NCBI GenBank assembly: GCA_003222945.1
Contig: QHXM01000097.1
Coordinates: 1 to 42,622, forward strand
Length of the DNA stretch: 42,622 bases
DNA from: Acidobacteriota bacterium
Lineage (GTDB): Bacteria > Acidobacteriota > Blastocatellia > Pyrinomonadales > Pyrinomonadaceae
Direction of reading: 5' to 3'
Under the pieces are notes generated by a model. It was not told the origin of the DNA. It was given only the letters and a program-made list of their open reading frames with translations, and searched no databases. The position numbers and the translations under genes were made by a program. This document shows, piece after piece, positions 25,564 through 34,771 of the stretch; within the stretch, counting starts at the first letter, position 1; every line of letters begins with the position of its first letter.

Positions 25564-26316
25564 ATGGGGGAAAAGCAACTGACAGACCTTGACCGACTCG
25601 CTGTGCGCGAGCGTCCCGAAGGGCAGCCCATAATGCATCAGGATTGGGGCAAGCTTCTATTCATGCACTGGCGCATGGATGAAAAACATCTGCGACCTTT
25701 GATTCCTGAGCGCCTGACAATTGACACTTTCGACGGGAGCGCCTGGGTTGCCGTAACGCCTTTTACGATGTGGGACATACGCGCTTTCCCTCCTTACTTC
25801 CCGCCAGTGCCCGGCTTGAGCAGTATGCACGAGTTGAACGTTCGCACTTATGTTCATCTTGATAACGTTCCGGGCGTTTGGTTCTTCTCGCTCGACGCGA
25901 ACAGCGCGGTCGCTGTGATGACTGCACGCGCTTTCTTTCACCTGCCGTATTTTAACGCGGAGATGTCATTGGAAGAAGAAGGCGAGACGATAATCTACTC
26001 TTCGCGCCGGACCGACATGGATACGTCCCGCGCAGAGTTTGATGCGACGTGGGAAGCGGGCGAGACGATTCCCTATTCGCATCCAGGCTCGCTCGAATTC
26101 TTCTTAACCGAGCGCTACTGCCTCTACGCCGCGCACAAACAGAAACTCTACCGCTGCCGAATCCATCATCAACCCTGGCCTTTGCAGAAAGCAGAACTGT
26201 CCGAACTAGACTCTACAATGATTGAGTCGCAGGGATTGCCCACGCCGAAAGGCGAGCCGCTGCTGCATTACGCTGAAGAGGTCAACGTGGACATCTGGCC
26301 GATTACCGAAGTGTAA
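25564..26316 (+). CDS. DUF2071 (YqjF-like) protein
   Basis: 250 residues. The order MHQDWGKLLFMHWRMDEKHLRPLIPERLTID, then GSAWVAVTPFTM, then VRTYVHLDNVPGVWFFSLDANS matches the DUF2071 family (YqjF), which has an acetoacetate-decarboxylase-like fold. No enzyme activity is known for the family. No signal peptide is seen, so it is likely cytoplasmic. It follows the broken S9 peptidase and is followed by a word-repeat terminator. The start is an ATG after a run of A-rich sequence (AAGGATAAGAACA) that may be the ribosome site. Confidence 0.85.
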   Translation: MGEKQLTDLDRLAVRERPEGQPIMHQDWGKLLFMHWRMDEKHLRPLIPERLTIDTFDGSAWVAVTPFTMWDIRAFPPYFPPVPGLSSMHELNVRTYVHLDNVPGVWFFSLDANSAVAVMTARAFFHLPYFNAEMSLEEEGETIIYSSRRTDMDTSRAEFDATWEAGETIPYSHPGSLEFFLTERYCLYAAHKQKLYRCRIHHQPWPLQKAELSELDSTMIESQGLPTPKGEPLLHYAEEVNVDIWPITEV

Positions 26317-26317
26317 G

Positions 26318-26416
26318 GAAAAAGGCAAAAGGTAAAAGGGAAAAGGGAAAAGGGAAGATGAGAGGCACGGCTCTTTCTCTTCACTTTTGCCTTTTACCTT
26401 TTGCCTTCTTTTACCT
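26318..26416. repeat. Word-repeat inverted repeat (AAAAGGG/CCTTTT type)
   Basis: The left arm (about 26322-26357) is built from AAAAGG words, the right arm (about 26378-26416) from CCTTTT words. It lies between convergent genes, and its right edge supplies the TAA stop of the DUF3298-like gene (26411-26413). Confidence 0.85.
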
Positions 26417-27190
26417 TGCTATCTTTGCTAACGGTCCATTCGGCTCAATCGCGCTTCTCAAGACGCTGAAGGGAACGACCACTTCGTGCGGTCCTTCCGC
26501 GTATGAGGCGACCTGATAAGGGTCGAAAGTAATCTCCAACCCTTTGCGTGTGACGTTCCAGGACTTGAAGTTCTCTTCGCTCGGTCCTGCGCCCTTCTCA
26601 ATCCAGTCCTTGTCCGAGTCTGGTCCGAGTTGTTTCTTCAGGTCCGAGATGGTGTGTTTGGAGATTAGATTCAGGTAGCCGGAGTTCGGCTTGAAGAGGT
26701 CTGCGAGGTTGAGTTCCTTGCCGGTGTCCAGATTATAGTTGAAGGTGTCACTGACATGAAGCCCATGAGCAGCGCCCTCGTAGAAGCTGTCTATGTAGAA
26801 AATTATGCTGACGAGATCGTTCGTGGAAATCTCTACCGAGTAGCTCACGTCGAAGCTGCTGCCCGCCGGCCCCATCCTCGTCTCCGGCTTCTCAAAATCC
26901 TTTTTGAAGTCTGCGATCTCCTTCGCAACCTTGCTATTGATCGCGCTGTTGAGATTACTGATGCGCTCGTCCGTACCGTTGACGATAAACTGTGGGTACT
27001 TGGCCGTGATCGTGTAACGCAGCCTTCGGTTCGCTTCCCTTATCTTTTTCTCGTTATATCCGAAACGGGTGCGTCGTTGCTGCGTGGAACGAGCCGACGC
27101 GCGTCCTCTGGTCTGAGCGCCAGCCTGCGAGAAGCTGAAGATACTCAGAACTAGCGCCGTTGAAATTAGAGTTGAGAAAAGTTTTTTCAT
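26411..27190 (-). CDS. Secreted DUF3298/DUF4163-like protein
   Basis: 259 residues. A signal peptide (MKKLFSTLISTALVLSIFSFSQAGAQ) is followed by an Arg/Thr-rich stretch and then by a DUF4163-like part (IREANRRLRYTITAKYPQF) and a DUF3298-like part (HGLHVSDTFNYNLDTGKELNLADLF ... PYQVASYAEGPHEVVVPF). These domains occur in RsiV anti-sigma factors and in the peptidoglycan deacetylase PdaC of Bacillus, where they bind cell wall parts. Here they stand alone. The likely role is cell-envelope binding. The gene ends inside the convergent repeat element. Confidence 0.82.
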   Translation of the reverse strand: MKKLFSTLISTALVLSIFSFSQAGAQTRGRASARSTQQRRTRFGYNEKKIREANRRLRYTITAKYPQFIVNGTDERISNLNSAINSKVAKEIADFKKDFEKPETRMGPAGSSFDVSYSVEISTNDLVSIIFYIDSFYEGAAHGLHVSDTFNYNLDTGKELNLADLFKPNSGYLNLISKHTISDLKKQLGPDSDKDWIEKGAGPSEENFKSWNVTRKGLEITFDPYQVASYAEGPHEVVVPFSVLRSAIEPNGPLAKIAR

Positions 27191-27246
27191 CTCACTAGAA
27201 GCCTTTCAAGTTTTAAGTTAGGGGAGTGCAATCTGTTTCCATACGC

Positions 27247-28473
27247 TCATTGCGCTCTTTCGAGCGGCGGCACGACGGCTGTGAAATCCTCCGGGAAGCG
27301 GCGCGCGTAATCGTCCAACAACTCTTCAACGCGCTCAAGCTTTGACGAGCGGACCACAAGACCGACGTGATGCCGCTTCTTGACGCGATAGACAATCTCT
27401 TCGTCTGTGTAAGCTGAGGTGTCCGGGTATTCCTGCCGCGCAAGCGAGAGCACGATGCCGCCGTACTCTTTGCGCATTCCCGGAAGTTTGTAAGAGCTAT
27501 CGTCATGCGCCATCTCAATCCTCGCCCACTCGCGCCAGAGGTTTATGCCGGAGGCTGCTTCTAAAGTCTCCGCTATGTACGCGCCGCCTACGCGCGACGC
27601 TATCTCCAAAAAGTAGAACTCTCCATCCTCGGCGCTCTTTATAAATTCAGCGTGCGTCGCGCCGTGTCTTAGACCGAGCGCGCGGATTAATTTGCTGTTT
27701 ATCTTGACGAGATTTTTCTGGTCCGCTGAATTGTGACGGATGGTTTTCGAGATGAAGACGCCGCCGCCGTGCGCCACGTCCATAGGAGGCCGCCCGTAGG
27801 CGTTGACGCCTGCGAAGACGATCTTGCCATCATTGACGAGCGAATCAACGTGAAAGACATCGCCCGCGATGAAGCGTTCGAGCAGGTAGTAGGGCGAGCG
27901 CTCCCATAGATTTTCGCGCGCGTCCAGAGCATCAATTGCCCGCCAGACCTGTTCTGAGTCGTGTAGCTTCTTAATCCCTATGGCCGAAACGTCCGTGCGC
28001 GGCTTCATAATCCAGGGCGCTGCGACGCGCGACATAAACTCTCGCAAGTCATCGTAATTTAGAACGTGCAGAAAATCCGGCACAAGAACACCAGCCGCGC
28101 TCGCGCGTGTGCACATCAAAAGCTTATCTCTAAAGACGCGTGCATCCGCGCTCGTCATCCCGTCCATGCACAGGTGCTCGCGTATCAATCCGGCGGTGAT
28201 TACGTCGTACTCTTCGAGCGCAACGACGCGGTCAATCCTCTGCGGGCGCGCAAGCTGGCTCGCAAGATAGATGTAAAGCTCCGGCCCGGCGTCGTCAGGT
28301 AGTGCAACGATGTCGTCGAGACTCTCGCGCGGCCAGTCTTCTTGAAGAAACTTCTCCTTCGTCACTAGAATGACTCGCGCGCCCTGTCGCTTGCACTCGC
28401 GCAAAAACTCCACGCCTTTGAAATAGCTCGCAAGGCATAGAAAAGTCAGAGGGCCTGTTTGCGTCTCAGTCAT
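27247..28473 (-). CDS. ATP-grasp ligase of carbamoyl-phosphate/BL00235 type
   Basis: 408 residues from the ATG at 28473; a GTG at 28485 gives four more residues. An N-terminal Rossmann-like domain (TFLCLASYFKGVEFLRECKRQGARVILVTKE) leads into the ATP-grasp domain: DKLLMCTRASAAGVLVP, then PWIMKPRTDVSAIGIKKLHDS (nucleotide-binding lysine), LLERFIAGDVFHVDSLV, and GEFYFLEIASRVGG, where the Glu binds magnesium. These enzymes join a carboxylate to an amine or thiol, often amino acids or peptides. It is not of the microviridin MvdC/D type. A tiny acidic gene ends 4 nt before this one, so the two are translated as a pair. Confidence 0.85.
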   Translation of the reverse strand: MTETQTGPLTFLCLASYFKGVEFLRECKRQGARVILVTKEKFLQEDWPRESLDDIVALPDDAGPELYIYLASQLARPQRIDRVVALEEYDVITAGLIREHLCMDGMTSADARVFRDKLLMCTRASAAGVLVPDFLHVLNYDDLREFMSRVAAPWIMKPRTDVSAIGIKKLHDSEQVWRAIDALDARENLWERSPYYLLERFIAGDVFHVDSLVNDGKIVFAGVNAYGRPPMDVAHGGGVFISKTIRHNSADQKNLVKINSKLIRALGLRHGATHAEFIKSAEDGEFYFLEIASRVGGAYIAETLEAASGINLWREWARIEMAHDDSSYKLPGMRKEYGGIVLSLARQEYPDTSAYTDEEIVYRVKKRHHVGLVVRSSKLERVEELLDDYARRFPEDFTAVVPPLERAQ

Positions 28474-28489
28474 AACATTTACCACGCGG

Positions 28490-28681
28490 CTACTCGTCGC
28501 CAGCGTCCGGCTGAATGCCCGTCACCGGGTCAGCGTCTAATATGACGCTCATGCCCTCGTTCTCTTCTTCCGCTGTAGGCGCGTCCGTGTCCGCCACATC
28601 ACCGCGTTCGTCTTCGCACGAAGGCTCTTCGCTCAAACCCGCATCCTCACTCTTCGCGCTTGAATCTTCTGCTAACGTCAT
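28490..28681 (-). CDS. Small acidic protein (63 aa) next to ATP-grasp ligase
   Basis: 63 residues: about one third Asp and Glu, one cysteine, no hydrophobic core, so likely unfolded. The C-terminus ends PDAGDE. A good ribosome site, AAAGGAG, lies 11 nt before the ATG, and the gene ends 4 nt before the ATP-grasp start, which supports real translation. No family is recognised. By analogy, the ATP-grasp enzymes LysX and ArgX work on an acidic carrier protein (LysW) with a C-terminal Glu, but LysW has a zinc finger which this lacks. It may be a substrate peptide, a carrier or a free regulator. Confidence 0.65.
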   Translation of the reverse strand: MTLAEDSSAKSEDAGLSEEPSCEDERGDVADTDAPTAEEENEGMSVILDADPVTGIQPDAGDE

Positions 28682-28825
28682 CCCCTATTAATCTCCTTTC
28701 AAAAATTCCGCCGGGTGAAGTTTGAAACCCGCGTCAGAAATTTAAGTCTAATATTGCATCCCGTGATAAGCTGGACGTGTATAGCATAGAACGCCGCTGC
28801 AATACAGATAGAAGCTTAACACTCT

Positions 28826-30388
28826 ATGATTTTTCGTAGCCCTTATCCAGACATAACGATTCCTGAAGTTCCGCTCACAGAGCTTGTGCTGCGGCACGTT
28901 GAAGACCTGAAGGATAAGCCAGCGTTGATTCACGGCCTGACAGGGCGCGCGATGACTTATGGCGAGTTGGGAGAGATGGTCCGGCTCTTGGCTGCGGGAC
29001 TCGCTGAGCGCGGGTTTAAGAAAGGCGATGTGTTCGCCATCTTCAGCCCGAACCTGATTGAATACGCCGTAATCTTTCACGCCGTCTTGAGTCTCGGCGG
29101 CATAGTCACGACAGTCAACCCGCTTTACACTTCTGATGAACTCGCCTCTCAACTCTCGGATGCCCGCGCAAAGTATCTCTTCACGATTCCTCAACTGATG
29201 AGCGCCGCACGCGAAGCCAAAAGTAGATCGAACGTACAGGAGATTTTCGTCTTCGGCGAAGCAGAAGGCGCGACCACGTTCGATTCGCTTCTGGAAGGCG
29301 AAGGGAGCGCGCCCCTTGTTGAGATAAATGTGCATGAGGACATTGCTGCGCTGCCCTTTTCGAGCGGGACTACGGGCGTGTCTAAGGGCGTGATGCTCTC
29401 GCATTACAACATGGTCGCAAACCTTCGCCAGATTGAAGTGACAGACCACATTACGACGGACGACACGCTCATTGCCGCGCTTCCCTTCTTTCACATCTAC
29501 GGCCTGCACGTAATCATGAACATGAGCCTGTACATGGGCGCTGGCCTAGTCGTCATGACGCGCTTCGACCTTGAATCCTTCCTGCACTCGATTCAGCGAT
29601 ACAAAGTCACGCGCGCTCACGTTGTCCCGCCGATAATGCTCGCTCTTGCGAAGCAGCCAATCGTTGACAGGTACGATCTCTCCAGTCTGAAGCTGGTCAT
29701 GTCAGGCGCCGCTCCCTTGCGCGAAGAGATTAGCCGCGTCTGCTGCGAGCGTCTGCACTGCTTCATCAAGCAGGGCTACGGTATGACGGAGGCAAGCCCG
29801 GCGACGCATATGTGCCCCGAAGATGTCGAAGTTATCAAGCACGGCTCTGTAGGCCGTTGCGTGCCTAACACGGAATGCAAGGTGATTGATCTGGAGACGG
29901 GGCGTGAGCTTGCGGCAAATCAGGAGGGCGAAATCTGCGTTCGCGGTCCACAGGTGATGAAGGGTTATCTGAACCGCGCGGAAGCAACGCGCCAGGCGAT
30001 TGATAATGAAGGTTGGCTGCACACGGGCGACATAGGCTATGCGGACGACGCGGGCTTCTTCTACATAGTTGACCGCGCCAAAGAGCTTATCAAGTACAAG
30101 GGCTTTCAGGTCGCGCCCGCAGAGCTTGAAGCAATACTGCTCACGCATCCCGCGATTGCAGACGCAGCCGTCATCCCAAGCCCTGATGAAGAGGCTGGCG
30201 AAGTGCCGAAGGCTTTCGTCGTTCTCAAAAGCGATGCGACGGAAGAGGAGATAAAAGATTTCGTCAACGCGCGCGTCGCGCCATTTAAGAAGGTTCGCAA
30301 GGTAGAATTCATAGAGCAGATTCCGAAATCCGCTTCGGGCAAAATCCTACGCCGCATTCTTATTCAACAAGAGAGAGAAAGGAAATAA
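28826..30388 (+). CDS. AMP-forming acyl-CoA synthetase, 4-coumarate-CoA ligase-like
   Basis: 520 residues. All motifs of the acyl-adenylating family are present: the P-loop LPFSSGTTGVSKGVMLSH, then GYGMTEASPATHM, WLHTGDIGYADDAGFFYIVDR, the hinge KELIKYKGFQVAPAELE, and the late lysine in PKSASGKILRR. The length and loops are closest to plant-type 4-coumarate-CoA ligases, but bacterial relatives often act on fatty or other aryl acids, so the substrate is not certain. It activates a carboxylic acid to CoA thioester using ATP in the cytoplasm. The NTF2-like gene begins 1 nt after its stop. Confidence 0.9.
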   Translation: MIFRSPYPDITIPEVPLTELVLRHVEDLKDKPALIHGLTGRAMTYGELGEMVRLLAAGLAERGFKKGDVFAIFSPNLIEYAVIFHAVLSLGGIVTTVNPLYTSDELASQLSDARAKYLFTIPQLMSAAREAKSRSNVQEIFVFGEAEGATTFDSLLEGEGSAPLVEINVHEDIAALPFSSGTTGVSKGVMLSHYNMVANLRQIEVTDHITTDDTLIAALPFFHIYGLHVIMNMSLYMGAGLVVMTRFDLESFLHSIQRYKVTRAHVVPPIMLALAKQPIVDRYDLSSLKLVMSGAAPLREEISRVCCERLHCFIKQGYGMTEASPATHMCPEDVEVIKHGSVGRCVPNTECKVIDLETGRELAANQEGEICVRGPQVMKGYLNRAEATRQAIDNEGWLHTGDIGYADDAGFFYIVDRAKELIKYKGFQVAPAELEAILLTHPAIADAAVIPSPDEEAGEVPKAFVVLKSDATEEEIKDFVNARVAPFKKVRKVEFIEQIPKSASGKILRRILIQQERERK

Positions 30389-30389
30389 A

Positions 30390-30776
30390 ATGAGTCCTGA
30401 AACCATCTCAAGAATAATCAGAGCCTACTTCGCAGCCATACGCGCGATGGATGTTGAAGCATGGGTGGCAACTTTTGCGCCCGATGCTGTGAGCTATGAT
30501 CCTGTTGATGCTCCGCCCACCGCAGGGCATGATGCGCTCAGACAATTCTTCACAGCGATTGTCTCTACGTTCGATAAGGTCAGCATAACTGAAGACCAAA
30601 TCTTCATCGCTGGCAACAGCGCTGCCGTCAAGTGGACAGGACAGGGCACAGGCAAGAATGGCCGCAAAGTCAAATTTGAAGGCATAGACATTTTTGAACT
30701 CAACGAAGCGGGTTTGATTCAGACCATTCGCGCATACTGGAATCCTGGTGAAGTGATAATGCAATTGCAGGATTGA
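30390..30776 (+). CDS. NTF2/SnoaL-like small protein
   Basis: 128 residues with the cone-shaped NTF2-like fold signature: helices near IIRAYFAAIRAMDVEAWVATFAPDAV, then YDPVDAPPTAGHDALRQFF, then a long curved sheet with KWTGQGTGKNGRKVKFEGIDIFEL and IRAYWNP at the end. The family includes steroid isomerases, polyketide cyclases and binding proteins. The one-base gap from the CoA ligase and a GAAAGGA site show coupled translation, so both may act on the same substrate. No catalytic residue can be named. Confidence 0.8.
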   Translation: MSPETISRIIRAYFAAIRAMDVEAWVATFAPDAVSYDPVDAPPTAGHDALRQFFTAIVSTFDKVSITEDQIFIAGNSAAVKWTGQGTGKNGRKVKFEGIDIFELNEAGLIQTIRAYWNPGEVIMQLQD

Positions 30777-30957
30777 TGAGTCTTCAGACCAATTATTGAT
30801 TGACTATTGAACAGAACGGGCATAGGGTTGGCCCGCCTTCCCTGTAATGTTCACAGGCCGGGTAGCACAATCCGCGCAGCTTTGTAGAGCATCAACCCAA
30901 CTTTCCAAGAGTCATTCTGCATTTCCTAGGGCATGACCCATTCAAAGGAGAACCTAT

Positions 30958-32926
30958 ATGACTGGCCTTCGCCGAACCATACTCAGCTTCTTGTTTTCTC
31001 TCTTGTTATTAAGCCCCGCCTTAGCCCAAACAGAACAATCTAAGAGTCAAGCATCAATTCCAATCGTGACAGGTACAGCCAGCAGTCAACGAGTGCGCTA
31101 CGTGGCAATCGGAGAAATTCATCAACTGCGTCTGCAACTCTTCTCTATTGATGGCACAGCAGTCTATGACTCAGATTTTCGCTTAGGCAACTTGATAGAC
31201 TGGAAACTCCAGGATCAGCAAGGCCAACGTCTTTCAGATGGCAGATATCTTTTCCTCATCACGGTCAAAGACTTCTCCGACACGCTGACACAGAAGTATG
31301 GCACGACTCAGATTGAACAAGAGCAGGTCACACTTGAGCAGAGCAGTCTTGATGAGTTATCACCAGCACAGGCCACCACTCTGAAATCTAATCAGCAAGC
31401 CACTCTGCTCACCGCAATAGACCGCATCGGAGCAGCCGGACTGAGTCGCATCGCTACTGAATCTGATGATGGCACTCCTTCGCTAGACGCATCCATGTTA
31501 GGCAAGAAGAGCAATAGTGCTAAACAGACAACTTCAGGCGGGCAGAATCTGACGGGCACAGGCTCAATGAACCAGGTTGCCAAGTGGACCGACGACAACG
31601 CAACTCTTGGGAATTCGAGCATAACGGATATAGGAGGCAAAGTTGGAATAGGTAACAGTGGCCCGACCGCCACACTCTCTTTAGGCGCTCCAGGTGTGAA
31701 TGCCTTACCTACGGGCACTAATATCTGGATCAGCGGAGTGGGCATAGGTCCCAGTCTAGCACTTCAAAACAGAATCTCGTTTGGTGTGGACACGAATCAG
31801 GATTACGGCGGGTTTATGGGTGTCATTAACAATGATGGGACTGCGCCCGGCATTGCGCTTTCGTTTGGCACACGAGGCGCAGGCTTTGATTTTTCGGGCA
31901 TGTCTGTGCGCGCCGGGAGGGTCGGCATAGGCAATAATAATCCAACTGCCCTGCTCTCTGTGGGAGCAAGTGGTGTGAACACGCTGCCACAGAACACGCA
32001 ACTGTGGCTGACGGGAGCGGGAGGTGCGCCGTCACCTTCTATATTACAGAATCGCATTTCATTGGGAGTGGATACGAATCAGGACTATGGTGGATTTATG
32101 GGAGTCTTGAACGCTAATCAGCGGCAATCGCGTGTTAAGTATGACAGGAACTAGTGGCAACACGTTCGGAGGTGTGAGCGCTGGCAATACGTTCGCAGGC
32201 GTCGGCGCCGGCGCAGCAATCTCGCCCAGAGACGACTTCAATTCTGACGATGGCGTAACTATTCATATAGGCCAAAGTAACTCATTTTTCGGTTACCAAG
32301 CCGGTATGCTTGAGCAGGACGGCACCGACAATTCGTTTTTCGGAACGTTGGCCGGTCAACAAAACGTCGCGGGCTATGGCAACTCGTTCTTCGGCGCTAG
32401 CGCTGGATCCTCGATCCAACAAGGTGCTTACAACACCATGATCGGAGCGAACGCGAACGTCCTCGGCCCAAACAGTATCTCTAATGCCACTGCCATCGGC
32501 GCGAACGCTCAAGTTTCTCAAAGTAATTCGCTGGTCTTAGGAGATGCCGTAAACGTTGGCATCGGCATAACCGAACCGAGGGGCAAACTTGATATTGAGC
32601 GTGCAACAAGCGATGGTGGCGTGATTCTTCGTCTGGGCGATTTAGGTTCTGGAACCACGAACTTTAATTTTTCCAGAGATGGATCAAACGGCGCGCTCAA
32701 GATTCAGGGTAATCAAGTTGGAAGTAACAACATTGCGTTGGTTCCTGCGAGTGGCAATGTCGGTATCGGCACAAGCGACCCTAAAGCCAGACTCCACGTT
32801 GCGGGTGGAAATCTTTACGTCGCCAATCCGAACGGCGTGATTATCACGTCGCCAAACGGCGCGTGTTGGCTGCTCACCGTCAGCAATGCCGGTGCCCTTT
32901 CCTCGATTTCAATTCCTTGTCCGTGA
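30958..32926 (+). pseudogene. Secreted repeat (tail-fibre-like) protein, frameshifted
   Basis: The ATG at 30958 has the site AAAGGAG and a signal peptide (LRRTILSFLFSLLLLSPALAQ). The first frame ends at 32154 and the second frame (from 32111) runs to 32926, together about 655 codons. The shift lies between about 32111 and 32151. The second frame before its first start codon reads TLISGNRV and joins the repeat text sensibly. Near the middle two copies of a repeat, ending QNRISxGVDTNQDYGGFMGV, occur at about 31660-31830 and 31950-32105. The VGIG and LHVAG words (GKVGIGNSGPTATLSL, NVGIGTSDPKARLHVAG) occur in tail-fibre and surface proteins of many bacteria. Likely outside the cell; role unknown. 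An intramolecular-chaperone domain is not seen. Confidence 0.82.
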
Positions 32927-33270
32927 GAATGAAGTTAATGACTCGTATGAAAAATCTGAACGCAATCGTGCGGCATGTTTCGGACCAAAGGCGCAGCAGA
33001 ACTAGATCGAAGCTCTGAAAAGAGTGGTCCGCCGGGGCAGGCATCCGCGCGTCACCTTGCAAACGATGAATTTCAAACTTCGATGAGAGAGACGCGCGAG
33101 CAGACGCTCAGGCCCTAACCTCTCTTAATCACGCACAGCCCCACGCGCCCAGTTAATCCGGCTGCGTGCGCCTGCGACCTCCTGCCGGGCGGCATGGACT
33201 TGACGCTTACCTTCTGCCGAATTATCTTCGCTTGCGTTCATTCGTCTAAATTAAGGTGGAGTTTTCCCGC
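32927..33270. other. 344-nt gap before lysA
   Basis: I see no gene, tRNA, riboswitch consensus or strong hairpin. A lysine riboswitch was looked for by eye before lysA and not recognised. The region ends with the lysA ribosome site GGTGGAG at 33255-33261. Confidence 0.5.
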
Positions 33271-34689
33271 ATGACATCGCAACTCGCAGTCCGGCATCCG
33301 GCATGGACTATTCCCGGTTATTTAGAAACGCGCGAAAATCATTTGACCATCAATGGCGTGGACGCGCTCACGCTTGTGCGCGAGTACGATTCGCCGCTCT
33401 ACGTCTTTTCAGAGCCGCGCATCCGCTCGAACATCGAACGATTGAAGCGCGCAGGCCGCCTTGTTAACCGGCCCGTGCGCTTCTGCTACGCCTCGAAAGC
33501 AAACTCGAACATGCGGGTATTGAAGACCGTGCGCGCGTCCGGCATTGACATTGAAGTCAACAGCGGCGGCGAACTTTTCAAAGCACTGCGCGTTGGCTTT
33601 CGACCCCATCAGATAATCTTCAACGGCACAAGCAAGACGGACGCGGAGTTGGACGAAGCCGTCGGCGCAGGCATCTACTCGATCAACGTTGATTCTATCT
33701 ACGAGATTGAGCTTGTGGAGAAAGCCGCGCAGCGGGTCGGCAAGCGAGCCAACATCGCGCTTCGCCTCACGCCTGAGATCGGCACGCGCTCGCATCTGGG
33801 ATTGCAGACGGCGCTGCTGACTTCCAAGTTCGGCATCTCCTATTCAGACGTGCTGGACGCTTTCCGTCGCGCGCTTCTCCATCCAGAACTTCTGCACGTG
33901 AGCGGCATACACATTCACGTTGGCTCGCAGACGCCCGACGTTGAGCCGTTCGCAGAAGCCTTCAAAGCCATGTGGGAACACCTCGTCACGCTTCACCGCG
34001 AGACAGGCCACGCGCTGGAGCACATAAACCTTGGCGGCGGAATTCCAGTCAACTACCTGCGCGATAAATCTATGGCGGACCAACTGCCCGAACACGAGCG
34101 CGACATGCTCGGCGCAGAACTTGAGCCGTCCGAAGTTCTTTCGGCTGCGCTCAACGTCGCACGCGAATCCGCACGTGCGGCCAGCGCAGAACATCTTCTG
34201 GACCGTGTGACGATTCTTTTAGAGCCGGGGCGCAGCATCATCGCTGACGCAGGGCTTGTCTTAACGACAGTTCGCAACATCAAGCGTCGGCCTGAGACTA
34301 ACGACGTTTGGCTTCTGACAGACGCTGGCTACAACCTGCTGCTCTCTATGAACAATTACAAGTGGTACTACCATCTGGTCTCGGCCTCGCGCGCTGAGGC
34401 TACGTCCGACACGGATTACAAAGTTGCAGGTCCGCTCTGCGATTCCGGCGATGTCTATTTCGATATTGAGCGCGAAGGGCGATTGCCCGATTACCGCTCT
34501 CTGCCCGCCGCCGTGCAGCCCGGTGAAGTGCTTGCGCTATTGAACAGCGGCGCTTACTCGCTCGCACAGATGTTTCATTACAACGGTCGCCCATTGCCCG
34601 CAGCCGTAATGGTTCGTGAAGATGGAAAGGTTGATCTGATACGCCGACGCGACACCTACGAAGATTTAGTTACAAACGATGTCTGGTAA
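33271..34689 (+). CDS. lysA: Diaminopimelate decarboxylase
   Basis: 472 residues from the ATG at 33271, chosen because GGTGGAG (33255-33261) lies 9 nt before it; a GTG at 33256 falls inside that site. The fold-III PLP decarboxylase motifs are present: CYASKANSN with the PLP lysine at about residue 76, GVGSQ-like IHVGSQ, the glycine loop NLGGGIPVNY, EPGRSIIADAG, then CDSGDVY and GAYSLAQMFHYNGRPLP. It turns meso-diaminopimelate into lysine and CO2, the last step of lysine synthesis. The same diaminopimelate feeds MurE (end of the window). The gene is codirectional with an amino acid permease, separated by a perfect inverted repeat. Confidence 0.92.
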   Translation: MTSQLAVRHPAWTIPGYLETRENHLTINGVDALTLVREYDSPLYVFSEPRIRSNIERLKRAGRLVNRPVRFCYASKANSNMRVLKTVRASGIDIEVNSGGELFKALRVGFRPHQIIFNGTSKTDAELDEAVGAGIYSINVDSIYEIELVEKAAQRVGKRANIALRLTPEIGTRSHLGLQTALLTSKFGISYSDVLDAFRRALLHPELLHVSGIHIHVGSQTPDVEPFAEAFKAMWEHLVTLHRETGHALEHINLGGGIPVNYLRDKSMADQLPEHERDMLGAELEPSEVLSAALNVARESARAASAEHLLDRVTILLEPGRSIIADAGLVLTTVRNIKRRPETNDVWLLTDAGYNLLLSMNNYKWYYHLVSASRAEATSDTDYKVAGPLCDSGDVYFDIEREGRLPDYRSLPAAVQPGEVLALLNSGAYSLAQMFHYNGRPLPAAVMVREDGKVDLIRRRDTYEDLVTNDVW

Positions 34690-34691
34690 AT

Positions 34692-34768
34692 AAGGTTTCA
34701 AGTTCCAAGTTTCAGGTTTCAAGTTAAAAGCCTGGAACTTGAAACTTGAAACCTGAAACTTGGAACTC
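34692..34768. repeat. Perfect 25-bp inverted repeat between lysA and permease
   Basis: 34701-34725 is exactly complementary to 34743-34767, with a 17-nt loop; further words extend the left arm to 34692. The words are AAGTTTCA and CAAGTTCC variants. The right arm ends 4 nt before the permease ATG (34772), so in RNA it would hide the start region. The only SD-like bases (GGAA) lie in the arm. Confidence 0.95.
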
Positions 34769-34771
34769 TAT

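Noticed and set aside
27247-28681. Microviridin-type (graspetide) cluster
   Set aside because: The ligase resembles carbamoyl-phosphate/BL00235 enzymes rather than MvdC/MvdD, and the small protein has no recognised core motif.
32927-33270. Lysine riboswitch before lysA
   Set aside because: The conserved lysine-riboswitch motifs were not found by eye; a covariance search would settle it.
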